Below, in pieces: positions 53,062-64,000 of a DNA stretch of 64,000 bases; the stretch's first letter is position 1, and each line of letters opens with the position of its first letter. Under the pieces are notes generated by a model, which was not told the origin of the DNA, searched no databases, and saw nothing but the letters and a program-made list of their open reading frames with translations. Both the position numbers and the translations under genes were made by a program. The DNA comes from Takakia lepidozioides (taxonomy: Eukaryota > Streptophyta > Takakiopsida > Takakiales > Takakiaceae), in contig CM060731.1 of NCBI GenBank assembly GCA_030704615.1, positions 4,960,001-5,024,000 on the forward strand, in the 5' to 3' direction.

Positions 53062-55726
53062 CTGTGAGATACATTCAAGGGAAACAAGGTCAGCCAAAAC
53101 AAGAGATTGTTTCCACTCCTCTCAAAGCGTGGCCTAAACTAGGGAATGAATTGTCAACTAGGGGTTTTGACCTTCAAAATGTAGAAATTGCCGTGCTCAT
53201 GATAACAAAAGTGGTAAAAACCTCGCAAGCCTTGTAATCTACCCTACAGAGGAGTTCAGTACCAGGGGTCATGCAAAATTAGTTTCTGAGGTACAGAGTA
53301 TCATGACAGATGTGGGCCAATCCGACCAGAAATCATTCATCAGATGCAGAATCCCATTCATTGGAAGTGCAAAGATAGCCCTCTAAAAAGCCATAACAGG
53401 AAGTTCATCTCGTGGTCACTCCTTCTACTCAGGGCACGAAGTCAGATTTCCTCACCCAAAATTGTAGCCACCTGTTGGGCTACTGTGAAAGATACCAATT
53501 TTGCAACATTGGAACATTGGAACCCTGATACAGACACCTCCAGAAGGAAGAAAGAGGAGAGTGGAGATGAGTGTTGTGGAGATAAAGAAGAACGAGCTGG
53601 GAGAGGGACAAGAAAACCAAACAGAGGAGAGGTGCTTACAGCCCAATTACATGGCCATCTGATGAACAATTCACATCACTCCACATGGGAGCACATGGAT
53701 CTAGACCAGACCAGTTAGTAGACAATCCATACTCCGTCTGAATATTTAGCAGTGCTTGCCCTGCAACCCCATACACCATAGCCCACCCAGAAAGAACTCA
53801 AATTTTGAGGCTGAATGGTCGATATTCAATGGACTAATTAATTGAGTCATCGTAGAGCCTGCCTCCATCCGAGGTCTGACAGGTTTGTTGTGGTAGCTAT
53901 AGAAATCTGTTGCAAGGAGCCTCAAAAGCTGAAAATGCCCCAAGGACTTGCAATTTTCAGGTCCAACATTCATATTGCACGTGCACAAGCATGATATCAC
54001 GTCAGACCTCTTTCATGGACGAAAAAAGTTGTTGGCCAAAGCCAGGATGTTCAATCCAATAGAAGGGGTGCATATATGATATGCAAAGACGCTGCAGGGC
54101 CAAATCCATGTACGTTTGGAGGTCAGTGTGTGAAGAAAACACACTCCAGGAATGGAGCACGAAGAGATTTACATTTTGAATCATGCCTCTCCCTAGTCCA
54201 CCCTCATTTCTCAGACCGGCCACTCTTTGGCCACAAGGCTTTGACCCAAGCATCACTCGACATTCGAAATCTAGTGGGATGAACAGAAGCAACCCAATGA
54301 ACAGGCAAAAAATTAGGTCCTATCCAGTCTGCCAATCCAGCCAGCCTCATGTGAATAGGTACTACTTTGGGAAGGTCAAACCGAACCTTCATATGTGGCA
54401 TCGCAAGATACGGCTGCACAGAGCAGCGCCAGTAGTGCCAGCGCCAGCCCCCTCTGCATGGCTTCCAACCTTCAAAAGCTGCAACGCAGTAACAATAAGT
54501 ATCAGCTTCTTTCCACCGTTACACCTGATGGAGGAGCAGATCGGGATGGAGAGAAGTTCAGTAGGAATTTGCAAAGAAGAGGTAATACATCCACATGTGA
54601 GCATGATTGTACAAATTATTACTCCAGTATGATTCCCCAGTCAAGTGCCTACACGCAGTTACAAAGTGACCTTTCACACATCTCCCTCAAGAGATCACGT
54701 ATATCTTCTCGAAGTGCTCCAGGAAGACCCTCCGCAATGAAGTGTTTGGAGGTGTGCTGCCACTATACGAAGTCATGTATCCGATATACCACTGCTATAG
54801 GTGTCAACAACAAAATATTGCGTAATAGCGTTCTCAGAAGTGGTGAAGCAATGGGGCAATGAAGGCTTTGTGTGAACCAGTATCAATACTATGTAAGGTA
54901 GGCTTTGGTGTTTGTGAGTGCATGAACTCCATAACGCTGTATCCTCTCTTCAATTCAACCTTTTACAACTCAAGAGTATCATGAGCAAAGCCTTCTCTCT
55001 GTGGATGCCTTCCTGGCAATCCTGGACGCTCATTCCACATCGATCTGATTAACCAGGGTCACTCTCTTTAAACCAGGATTGTCTCTGGAGAGATTCCTGT
55101 AAGTTTTATTTCACCTCACATTTTTTTCATGGTGTAAACGCTCCAGCTGCATGGAACCTGCTCAACCCCTCTAGCAACAGAGTCTGCCGAAACATCGTCC
55201 AACTGTCCAAGACTTTCCAAAAAGACTGCTGTAGCACACTCGTCCAACCTTCCTCTCCTTACGTCCGCTACAACTTCTGCTCACCATGTAACCCGCCACA
55301 TCTCTTCCATTCCAGACCAACCGCTTGCAACTTCCAGTAAACTGCATTCTCCATATCCACAGGTGAAACAAACGAGGAAGCACAAACTAACAGGCGAAAT
55401 GTTTGCAGAGTCTGCAGAGGAAAAGAGCAGCCTGCACAGAGGCAAGCGGTAAACGAAGGGAGGAGGAATGCCTTAATTTTCCCTGCTGCGAATTTTCACG
55501 ATCTCTGTCCGTCACTGAGCTGCATTCCTGTTGCTCCACTGACTGGATTGTGAGCAGCAGCGAATACGTGCCGGAGAATAGTGTAAGAAAAGCTTCCCGC
55601 AAGGAGTGATAGTTGGATCCTTTGACTTGCCGCACCAGCATGGATCACGGATTCCTCCTCAACCGGATCGCTGTTGACCACTCCACCATGGCCGCATCCT
55701 GGGCCGCAACCCCGCAACCTCCACTA
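53062..55726. other. 5' region of the receptor kinase gene; nothing further identified
   Basis: The N-terminal exons of the receptor kinase should lie here or beyond. I looked for a signal peptide and a cysteine-tryptophan LRR cap on the minus strand and found none I can support. Open stretches (53442-53669, 53746-54000 and 54002-54292 on minus; 54183-54862 on plus) have no recognisable domain. No repeat family from the rest of the window is evident. Confidence 0.4.
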
Positions 55727-55850
55727 ATTATAACCTCACCATGTCCCACCCAGCTGACTCGGGGTTCAAATCCTGCTACCTTGTCGGGCGTGGTATTGTC
55801 TATTGTCCAGGTATATAGGGCTGCGCCTGGTATGAAAAGCCAGACTTTTT
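55727..55850 (+). mobile_element. SINE-2 fragment, plus strand
   Basis: CCACCCAGCTGACTCGGGGT, then TTCAAATCCTGCTAC (B box), then CGGGCGTGGT match the head of the minus-strand SINE at 56181-55945. The A-box half is missing. T-rich sequence with AAGCCAGACT on both sides (about 55844 and 55909) follows. Confidence 0.55.
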
Positions 55851-55944
55851 TTATTTTTTTATTTTTATTTTAACGGAAACGGGACAGAGCCATCCCAATT
55901 GTTTAAACAAGCCAGACTAGACAGCCATCCCAATTGCTTAAATG

Positions 55945-56181
55945 AGTTGCCCATTTTTTTTTTTTTAATTAAGAGAAAGGGAAAAACCCGGCTGGGAGCG
56001 ACAGCTCACAAATCAGGCCCTTAATTGTAGTGAGAGGAGAAAATAACCTCTTTCACAGTAACCGTGCATGGAGGCGTATAAGTGGGACACCGCCACCACA
56101 CCCGTCAAGTAGCAAGATTTGACCCCAGAGTCATCTGGGTGGCACTCAGTGCACTTAACCAACTGAGCTACTGACTGTTGG
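55945..56181 (-). mobile_element. tRNA-derived SINE (SINE-2 family)
   Basis: On the minus strand there is an A box AGTAGCTCAGTTGGTTAAG (about 56175-56157) and a B box GGGGTCAAATC. The body shares AGAGGTTATTTTCTCC, GGGCCTGATTTGTGAGC and GTCGCTCCCAG with the SINE at 32755-32993. It ends in an A-rich tail (plus-strand T-run 55954-55967). It is a non-autonomous pol III retroposon. Confidence 0.7.
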
Positions 56182-56204
56182 TTTTTAAATATGAAAGGGA
56201 GTCG

Positions 56205-56440
56205 CACAATAGGCTGGCCGGGTGGTAAAACACCCTGTGCATTGACCTGTGGGTTTGGGGCTCGAATCCCTGTAATCTGTCTCTCTCTGCCTTGGGGCTG
56301 GGGCTCTGTCCCTGTTTGCCTTCATGGCCCATATGTAAGAAGCGGTCTCCCTCAAGGCACAGTTGCTTGGTGGTGGGGGGGGGGGGGGGGGGGTCCTTGA
56401 AAACCAAAAAACCACTGTTAATCAAATTTAAAAAGGAAAG
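56205..56440 (+). mobile_element. Another tRNA-derived SINE with a 19-G tract
   Basis: The A box GGCTGGCCGGGTGGTAAAA (about 56210) and B box GGGGCTCGAATCCC (about 56258) are spaced as in a tRNA head. A non-tRNA body follows (TGCCTTGGGGCTGGGGCTCT). An uninterrupted run of 19 G at 56375-56393 precedes an A-rich end. The head differs from the other SINEs here, so this is a separate family. Confidence 0.6.
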
Positions 56441-56625
56441 GAAAAAATAAATGCTATGCAATAAGTTCACTTCAGCTTAGTATGGATAACGTTGGTCCAT
56501 CCGAGGACTCTTGGCATCAGTTTATAGTAAATCGAAAAAGGCAGGGTGACCTAAATTTGGTGTGAGAGAAGAGGGAAAAGAATGTTGTGAAGCGGGCGAG
56601 GAGGCGCAGCAGCCTTGGGAGGAGA

Positions 56626-57046
56626 CATGACACAGGGACGCAAAGTTGCTGGCGTTGCTGCACTGGCGAGCATAGGGCCCATGCTGTGCAAGTGGATGGA
56701 TAGTCAATGTGACATCAAATCTGGACGCACCACCTTGACCACTATATTGACAATGGGAGTTCTAAGAACAGTAAATGTGCACAATGAACGCATACAGACT
56801 AAAATATTGGCGACGTTTGAGAGTTCCGAGGGGCGGAACCTTCTGGAATTGTCGTATTTGGCAGACGCACTTGAAGGAGCAGGACAAGTATATCGTGAGC
56901 GTGGACTAGAGCTACCTACCGATACCTCACAATCTCTAACAAAGAGGGAAAGTACGCAGCAAGGGTCTGGAATGCGATGGCTCATTCACGCTTGCAATCA
57001 ATCTAACTTAAGGGGGGTGTACCAGACAGCATGCCCCATGTTCTGA
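56626..57046 (+). CDS. Hypothetical 139-aa open frame
   Basis: From the ATG at 56626 the frame stays open for 139 codons (MTQGRKVAGVAALASIGPML, with TLTTILTMGVLRTVN and LLELSYLADALEGAGQVY further on). I recognise no domain. It lies between a SINE cluster and a TIR transposon, so it may be repeat-derived or chance. No splice partners were found. Confidence 0.25.
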
Positions 57047-57277
57047 TCGTGCAGTGAGACTGTCTTCGGGACAGGTCATGTGCTGCTCTACATACCACAC
57101 AACAGTCCAAATCTTTGACTAGCGCTCTGTCTGCGGGAGACAGTGGGACTCGTCAGTTACTCCTTCTGGTCAGTAAGATATTCACACGCGCTGTTTCAGC
57201 ACGAGCCGATCTGCAGCAAATAATGGGTTCTAATACATAAGTAGCTTGTCAAAAAAAAAGTCTACTGTAACTGCATG

Positions 57278-60260
57278 TACCGTACGGACCTAGCTTATTA
57301 GGCACTTCCACGCCTAATAATTAATAAAAATGGAATATTATTAGGCAGATTCGTTTTTTGTTTTGTTTTTTTAAAGAGGAACGGAGGCCTCTTAGCTTTA
57401 TATATTAGGACATAGAACGTCCGAGAAGTACAAGAGGAAAAAATAACCTCTACCAGGGTGCCATAAGGCTGACCTAGGAAGACGATGCTTCGTGACCAAG
57501 TTAAGAGAAGGGGGAGAAGAGAGGTCTTAGATCAAGGATAATCCATAGACCAGGAGCCATAAAACAGTAAGACTAGAGCCTAACAGCAGTGCCCCAACCA
57601 TCAAGATGCTTGAAGAGCCCTCCCTCGGTCACTACAAAACTGGGGAGCAGCTGGGCAAGGCCCCAATCATCTCCTTCTATCTACTATGCATTTGCGACAG
57701 GCTAAACCATGAGAATAGCGAGGAAATCCACAGAGAGCCACTCAGCAGACCTGCTGACTAATTTAGGCTACCAAAAGATAGCGCCTTCACTTTGCCCTTC
57801 CTAAGAGATTTACGATGCCTCCAATTGACTTCAGGCTCATCCCCACCAAGGGGGGAGCACATGGAGCTAAGAGAGCTACCACTCCTCCGGGAAGTTGTCA
57901 TTCCATTGAACCCTCAATTCTGACAATCTGGTGCAGATCTTTCCTCGTTTGCCCCAAGATTGATCAAACTCTTGGAGGAGTTTTTTACGCCTCTTGTCCC
58001 CACATCTGGAAAGAGCTGAACCCAACACACCCCAAGCTTTCCGAGCCTCAGTCATGATATCTGAGTGAGTCATAAACAGTACAAACCTTACTGAAAATGG
58101 CTTACCCGAAAAAATCAGATCACATCTAGCCTTCCACACGTTCCACAAAGTGTGAGCCCTGAGGGCAGCCCAAACCGGACATTTGGTCCACAAATGACCT
58201 CCCTGAAAATTTAAAAGCAAAACAAACAAAGCAATGCTCCAGGGATTCTGTATCTCCCAACGAACAAGAGGCGCAGACTGGGGAAGAGTCAAGAAAGCAA
58301 GTTTTCAAATGAAGGATCTGATTCACTAATTTCCAAAGGAATCCTGAAACTTTGGCTGCACGGTCTTTACTCCAAACATCTTTCCAAACACATTTCCAGG
58401 TAGATGGGCAGGATTGCAGGTGTCTCCACTTCGCTGTCCATTTAAGATCCATGGAAACCATCGGATTCAGCATAGAGTAACCCAGCTTTACAGTATAAGC
58501 AAAAAAAAAAAAAACTAAGCCTATCCTTCCACCTCCACTCCCCGGGGTCGAATTGTAACAAGGCCAAAGGAGCCTACAAGAACCACAGGAAGAACGGATT
58601 TGTATGACAACCATTATCAGCGGAAGGATTCGCAACACTTGTGGCCATGCAAATGACCCGAATTGCAAAGCAAGCATCATCTTAGACCAGGGCAGGTCTT
58701 GGAGAGTGAAGAATGCCAGAGTCCAAAACCCGGAAACACCAACCAGATAGCCTGGAATCAGAACGGGATAATAAAGAAGGCTGCTTTAGAAGAACCGTTA
58801 TCAAAGGATAACCAGGCTGGGAGACACCTTCTGTTGGCCGGGAAGGATGCCAAAGAAACCCAAGAAGATGGGAGATTAGCAGTCACCACATCCCAACCAA
58901 CCCTGATTCTTCTACGAGAGATGGAGTCTTCAGCCACCTCCGCATGGATAAGAGAACCATTTTCCCATAAATGGAAAAAACTAGAGATACCCGCCGCATC
59001 CCAAGCAGCCCACTTGGCTTAGCACTTAAGCAAAGTCTTTGACTCTCGATTGCCATTCCCAAACAGCAGTTTTCTGAGCACCTCCTCTGTAATGGTAGGT
59101 TTGGATTGCGTAAGATGACCCCTCACAGAGAACCAAGCCTGCCATAGTGATCTCCAAGCTTGTGAGCCCGAAAGAGGCACGGAGTTTGAGGAGCCTCACT
59201 GCACAACCCATCTCAGGGAAGGAGGCCAAATTGAGGAAGGAGTTGGACGAGCCTTGAGGAGATGATTCCGAGGAGACTCCATGGTGAAAGAGAATGAGTG
59301 AATACCCTTGGGATCCACTTGGCTAGAAGGGCCGCGATCTGCGATTTAGGGTCTATAATACCAAGGCCACCATTACTTTTTTTTTGGGTCAACTGCTTCC
59401 AGCTCACATGCGCTCTACGAGTCTGGCCAGGAGAGGAGGCCCCCCAAATGAAGTTCCGCATCATAGCTTTCATCTTTTTGATGAAGGCCTCTCCTGGCGA
59501 CCAAACTGAAGAGCCAAACCAGCTAGAAGCCAACACAACTTGGTTAACAATAATAGCTTTGCCCACTATAGAGAGGTGCACCGAGCACTAGTAGGCTAGC
59601 TTCTTCAGGCTTAGGTAGGCTAGCTTCTTCTTGAGGCTTGCCAAACTTCAGCACGCAGAGCGTCAAAAAGGTCATGCCCAACCAAATGACCCAAGAGAAC
59701 ATGCGATTGGCCTTCCTGCAACCAAGAAAGACCTTGGGCTTCCCCCCAGGGGGCTGTATGGCCAGCCACCATGGAGTCCTTTATCTTGGATAAACGTTTT
59801 TATTATTTAGGCACCTCACCTAACATTAGGCATGTATTACAGTCGACCCTGGATAAATAATGAACAATTGCTTTTGACCTCCCTCAAAAACTATTGTTGA
59901 GGTAATTTTCTTTTTAAAAAAACATAAGGGTCTTGAAAATAGATATTACCTCAACAATTGTTTTTTACCTCATAAAAGAATGGTTGCAGTGAAGGCTGTA
60001 TGTACTAAACCCTAAACCTTTCCAATTTTTTTTTTTTTTTTTTTTTTTTTCCTATACCTAAACATCTGGACAACCCTACTTCTCTTTGCTTGTGTTTTTC
60101 ACAATTTGGACATTTTGGAGTTCTGCATAATTTTTGAGCAATTAGGCACTTCTCAAGAAAATTTTCCAAGTTTTAGGCACATTTTCCAAAAATGTTCTAA
60201 ATTTAATTAGGTACTTGATTTTGAATTAATTATTGCCTAATAAGCTAGGTCAGTACGGTA
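57278..60260. mobile_element. TIR DNA transposon (non-autonomous, about 0.54 kb without its insert) hosting LINE-C
   Basis: The left end 57278-57304 (TACCGTACGGACC, then TAGCTTATTAGGCA) and the reverse complement of the right end 60234-60260 agree at 26 of 27 bases. Both ends begin with TA, compatible with a TA target duplication as in Tc1/mariner-type elements. The motif TTAGGCAC or a close variant recurs inside (57298, 57340, 59808, 59824, 60143, 60173, 60207), like subterminal transposase-binding repeats. Removing LINE-C leaves about 540 bp with no transposase. ACTGCATGTACC just outside the left end also recurs inverted at 60297-60308, so the true boundary may be wider. Confidence 0.65.
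57355..59798 (-). mobile_element. LINE-C, 5'-truncated, inserted into the TIR transposon
   Basis: On the minus strand, 59581-59213 encodes the reverse transcriptase thumb (HLSIVGKAIIVNQVVLASSW, then FIWGA, then VSWKQLTQKKSNGGLGI). 58680-57876 holds the C-terminal zinc-binding region (VSGFLWKLVNQILHLKTCFL, CASC, ESLEHCF) and a final segment (LWNVWKARCDLIFSGK), typical of the long plant L1-like LINEs. The 3' end is A-rich (plus-strand T-rich at 57353-57375). A likely target duplication with a one-base gap, TATTAT(T)TAGGCA, flanks it. Frames are broken throughout. It is a different family from LINE-A and LINE-B. Confidence 0.8.
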
Positions 60261-60558
60261 TATACTGGGGACCTCAACCCAAATGAGATTTGAGTAGGTA
60301 CATGCAGTACCTAATCACAAGCATCTAAATACAGCTGCCTCAAGCAGCGCCCTCTACCTTGTTGATTTCGGACTTAATTTGAGAGCACAGAGACAGAGAC
60401 AGTATAAAGTATAAACTAGTGTTGGGCAAAGGATTGTAACACTTTAACATATACAAATTTAGGATCAATGAAAAGTAACATTTATAAAATTAACTCTTAC
60501 ATGGGGAGCCCTAAAAAAAGTTCACGTTAATAGAACTACGCGAAGGAAAAATTCGTCT

Positions 60559-60927
60559 TCACGACTGATGATCTGCAGGCAGTGAAGGTTGGAGGAAAGA
60601 TTCTATACAAGTCTGATGTGAATGTGACATCCTCAATATTTCTACACCCTTTGCAAATTTCTCTAACCTGTCTACCAAGTGCATAACATATGTCGACCTC
60701 TGCTGCAAGAAATGATGCAATGTTTCAAGAGCAACATGTGCATCTTTAAAACCTACTGGGGTTACACTTCGATCAGAAACTATAGATTCACTCTCTTCTT
60801 CCTCTTTGATGACAACGACGCAATGGCGTGAGCCTTGCGCGTGAGCACGCGAGCGTACGCTCACGCAAGAGTGACGTGGCGTGAGCGTACGCTCACGCCT
60901 GCTGACGTGGCGTGAGCCTGCACCCAC
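60559..60927 (-). CDS. Hypothetical open frame, possibly a transposase C-terminus
   Basis: A 122-residue open frame whose last ~85 residues look like real protein: VIKEEEESESIVSDRS, then VALETLHHFLQQRSTYVMHL and VDRLEKFAKGVEILRM, then a stop at 60559. The ALETLHHFLQQ helix faintly recalls the end of Tigger/CENP-B-like transposases, and CAGTCGACCCTGGATAA at about 59842 resembles a pogo-type terminus. The upstream 35 residues run through the palindromic repeat and are probably not coding. This is a weak call. Confidence 0.3.
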   Translation of the reverse strand: MGAGSRHVSRRERTLTPRHSCVSVRSRAHAQGSRHCVVVIKEEEESESIVSDRSVTPVGFKDAHVALETLHHFLQQRSTYVMHLVDRLEKFAKGVEILRMSHSHQTCIESFLQPSLPADHQS

Positions 60928-61015
60928 GCTAACATGGCGTGAGCGTCATGTCAGCATGCTGATGTGGTGGCAAATGATGACGTCGCACTGTCCGTCATCT
61001 GCCACGTCAGCATTA
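60828..61015. repeat. Palindromic GCGTGAGC/TGACGTGGC repeat block
   Basis: A perfect 20-bp palindrome GCGTGAGCGTACGCTCACGC lies at 60879-60898, with a shorter palindrome GAGCGTACGCTC at 60851-60862. TGACGTGGCGTGAGC occurs at 60872 and again at 60904, and ACATGGCGTGAGCGTCATG near 60931. TGATGACGTCG and GCCACGTCAGC follow up to about 61015. TGACGTGG/CCACGTCA is a bZIP-type (G-box and ER-stress) site, present at least three times on both strands. The block is GC-rich in an otherwise AT-rich flank. Confidence 0.8.
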
Positions 61016-61431
61016 ACATGCGCCCCTATAACCGAGGATGGTCCTATGACCGTGGAATTAATGCAGGGAATCTTGCCTGAATACAATGAAGACTACAATG
61101 AGGCCTACAATTGTAGCATCCAACATTGTGCAATTACAAAGACGAGAAATTATCCTCACAAAGTGTGCGACATAGAGGCTGCCACGGGAAGACCTTCTTC
61201 CCTCCTCAAATAACAATGAGAGTTAGGATCATCTTCAAAAGATGATTGCAGTGCATAGCGACAGCAAGACATGTAGACTTCGAACGGTGCAATGACAAAT
61301 GTGTTTTTAAAAGTTGTCACTCAGAGCTCACTCAGTATAGTTGGAAGCCATATCATTGCACCGCCGACGAATTGATGTGAATTACACATTTCAAATCATG
61401 GTCGTCCACATACCACATTGCATAGTTGATG

Positions 61432-64000
61432 CTACCCATGTGTTGTATCCTGCTGCAATAGAGTATCGACCTCGTTGAAACTCAGAGTGGCCTGGTGAAT
61501 GAAGTTGTCACGTTTGGGATCGCAAACCATCCTCTTCAAAAATATGAAATACAAATGTTTGCAGGGAATGAATTTACCTCTCTTGCCCAAACTGGTTGAT
61601 AGCATATTCACAAAATCAGGACATGTGCAATTGGGGAAATTGGAAACCGTGATGTCGTAGGTCCTGTCATGAACAACAGATGTGGAAGTGATGATTGTGA
61701 ACACCCGACCATATCCTGGATCGGGCACTTCCGTGGTGCTTCCAATATGAGCTTGGAGCATTCTTGCGGACTCCACTTTGTCAAAGTGTTCAGCGGTTGG
61801 AGGGAAACGCCGAAGTTTCCATCTCGTTTGGTTGGCCACAAGTCAGGATTTGCCGGGGGGACCCGAGAGGACGCGGAAGTAGTAGCACATGCATGGAGTT
61901 GGGGTTGTCTCGCAAGGGAAAGGCCTGCCTCCTCCAGCATTTCAATCTCTTAAAATGTGATATGTGTTCCCACCTTCACGGGCCAAACAGTTGGAGGAGA
62001 TGGCTTCATCACTACGGAAGGACGCACAATTCCATGCACACATCTGGCACAATCATCTGCGCAGAACCAGAACTTGTGGTTCTTGGCTTCTGGTTGACCG
62101 TATGGACGCATCAAACCCGTGAAAGTCGGAGCAGGAGTTCGGGCACCACCTCTGGATATATAGTGCACTTCTCAAAATAAGTTGCCCTGATCGCTGTACA
62201 TTTCATACGAGACCCTGCACTTGTACATTCTATGTGCCAAACGTGGTCGGGGCATGCGGACTCAAGCACATCAATGGGGTTGTTTCTCTCCTGCACCATT
62301 TCATAGGGAGTGTTTGATGCTGGAGCCTGCCGTCGTGTAGGAGGTTCCTCCATAATGGAGGTTCCGGACATGGGGCTGTCATGCAGGGGAACACGAGGCT
62401 TCGAGAAGTTATCACGGTCTGCTCTGTGCCAATCGGATTCCGAACCAAGTGGAGTGTTCAATTTCCTCTTACAGGAGCCGAATCTCTCCTCCCCTTCAAG
62501 ATGTGGAACTCTGGAAACAAGTGGCGTTCCCTGGGCATACATGCTCACCGCCTCGTGCTATCTTGATTGGATCCCCAGATCTGTTTGCAGCACGCAACAT
62601 CAACTCCAATTTGTCCTGACCCTTGCCACCAACCCCACCTCGCAAGAAATCATGGTATCAGGTTTGTTGTTGCAAGGCACGTATCAAATCATCTGTTGTT
62701 GCCAAATACAAATCCCGACCTCGTTTCCCAGACTACTGCAACCATGCGTTGTGCACAATTTCTGCCAAATTGCAAGATGGCATGTCCGCCATTTCCTCAA
62801 TGGACATGTTGTGCAAAGTGGAGAACCACACTTCAAAACAGTGAACAGGAAACAACATAAAGAAAGCGAGGAGACAATAAAATGAAAAATAAATGTATGA
62901 ATAAAACAAGAAATATAAGCCTCGTACCACTGCCATGGCTGCTCCCCACTGTCTGTACCGGAAGTGCCAAAACACCAGCCAATCTTCCAATGCTCTCATA
63001 CTCTCAAGTGATGCAGCTCCAGAAGAGAACCACCAGGCACGAATTGTCTGGAACAAAGTGTCCGCCTCCTTCATTGTTCTAGCATCTTTGTACTCTTTGC
63101 ACAATTTACGGTGCTGAGTCTGCATCTCTGGTTTGATGTCCGACTTTGTATGTTTTTCCAGATATTGTGTCCAATGGAATAGACATGTACGCTCTCTTCC
63201 TCGCATTGGCACTTTTGGGTCGCCCGATCCGAAGACAATACGAACAGCATTGAAATTTGCTTGAGCATTATCCGCCATAAAACCTGTGAAATTTGGAAAT
63301 GGCAGCCCATGACACCTATCAAGGAATTCCACATGAGCTTCTGGGATTCCGTATCATCGGATTGCATGTCACAAACTGCAATTGTCATAACTCGTTGGTA
63401 CACTGGATCGTAGACATGACAAGCCATTGTCGTCAAATCCTTCACTCGTTTCACATGATCAAACATAAGAAAACAGTTCTACAAGTCCCCAGTCTTCTGC
63501 ATCCGCTTCACGAGGCTAACCCCACTGCCCTCCCCAATAGTCGACATTTTGAAAAGAAAAACTTTGATGGCACCTTGACCTGGGAATACATTGTCTTGAA
63601 TGTAGTCGTACTTGCTCACTCGTTTCAACTCCAAAATGTTGTCTATGTAGCCTCTGATACCAGAGCCCATTCTTAATGCATTGATCTGATGCCGAATGTT
63701 AGGTGAAGAAATGATCCATGACCAGGTCCAATGCTGCACCGTCAAGTTTAGTCCCCACAAAATCCCTTTCACTCAAAATATGGTTTTCCAAGAAGGACTT
63801 GCTTGCGCCAAGAGCAATTGCAGATGTTGTTGCGAATGGGTTTCTCCTGTACTCATGTTTAATCAACCTCGATACTGTCTCAACACTCTCCCTGTAATCC
63901 CCCTTCAAGACAGGATGGTTATGGAATCCGAAATGCACACAAGCTCTTGTCATTATTTTCAAACGGTGAACAACATAGTACATTCTTGCTCCGCATAGCG
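61432..64000 (-). pseudogene. MULE-type transposase with SWIM finger, decayed, cut by the right edge
   Basis: Reading leftwards on the minus strand: 63983-63699 (FGFHNHPVLKGDYRESVETV; N-terminal region), 63772-63479 (RGYIDNILELKRVSKYDY), and 63466-63330 (MFDHVKRVKDLTTMACHVYD, then RVMTIAVCDMQSDD; first catalytic Asp region). After a frame shift at about 63330 comes 63332-62930 (FMADNAQANFNAVR; second Asp region, then ERTCLFHWTQYLEKH). A possible intron runs from GTACGAG at about 62930 to about 62840. The C-terminal SWIM zinc finger is in 61839-61432 (CTC...CKH, at 61629 to 61555). In-frame TAG codons interrupt it after KTGDL (63479) and after HNAWLQ (62733). The order DDE then SWIM is that of Mutator-like transposases. 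No terminal inverted repeat could be located; the 5' end is outside the window. Confidence 0.75.

Noticed and set aside
60004-60020. Telomeric repeat (CCCTAAA)
   Set aside because: Only one to two units (ACTAAACCCTAAACC) next to a T-run; not an array.

Overview
This is nuclear DNA of a land plant. The evidence is a plant-specific DCD domain, a leucine-rich-repeat receptor kinase with one repeat per 69-78 bp exon, a PPR relic of the type expanded in ferns and lycophytes, an intronless nuclear-type tRNA-Arg(UCG), and very many LINE, SINE, MULE and TIR-transposon copies inside long introns. A fern or other early-diverging vascular plant is my best guess. No single marker proves it.

Layout. 1-7.15 kb: a nest of 5'-truncated copies of one LINE family (called LINE-A here), all on the minus strand, with a tRNA-derived SINE inserted. 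7.19-16.71 kb (-): a nine-exon gene whose splice phases agree throughout, predicting a ~2,036-residue disordered protein that I do not recognise. 16.7-20.3 kb: the intergenic stretch between two divergent genes. 20.35-31.42 kb (+): the best gene in the window, with eleven exons in one uninterrupted frame (1,349 residues). It joins an N-terminal DCD domain to a C-terminal non-canonical poly(A) polymerase/terminal nucleotidyltransferase. 31.4-36.1 kb: tRNA-Arg, a SINE, a cluster of AACCGG motifs, a Ty3/gypsy integrase scrap and a PPR pseudogene. 36.1-53.1 kb (-): an LRR receptor-like kinase gene spread over 17 kb, its introns invaded by LINE-A and by three long copies of a second LINE family (LINE-B), with frame breaks in two kinase exons. 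55.7-56.5 kb: a SINE cluster. 57.3-60.3 kb: a TIR DNA transposon with a third LINE (LINE-C) nested in it. 60.8-61.0 kb: palindromic, bZIP-site-like repeats. 61.4-64 kb (-): a decayed MULE-type transposase running off the right edge.

The DCD-nucleotidyltransferase gene is the main candidate for something undescribed. All three catalytic aspartates are visible, and one 2.2-kb exon carries both the end of the DCD domain and the start of the nucleotidyltransferase domain, so two adjacent genes cannot explain the arrangement. The repeat biology is also informative. LINE-A ends in a conserved hairpin plus a (GAAAT)n tail and piles up on its own tails. LINE-B leaves insertions as short as 43 bp with clean target-site duplications.

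Exon limits were set by hand from splice signals, phase and family resemblance. No alignment or search was run.
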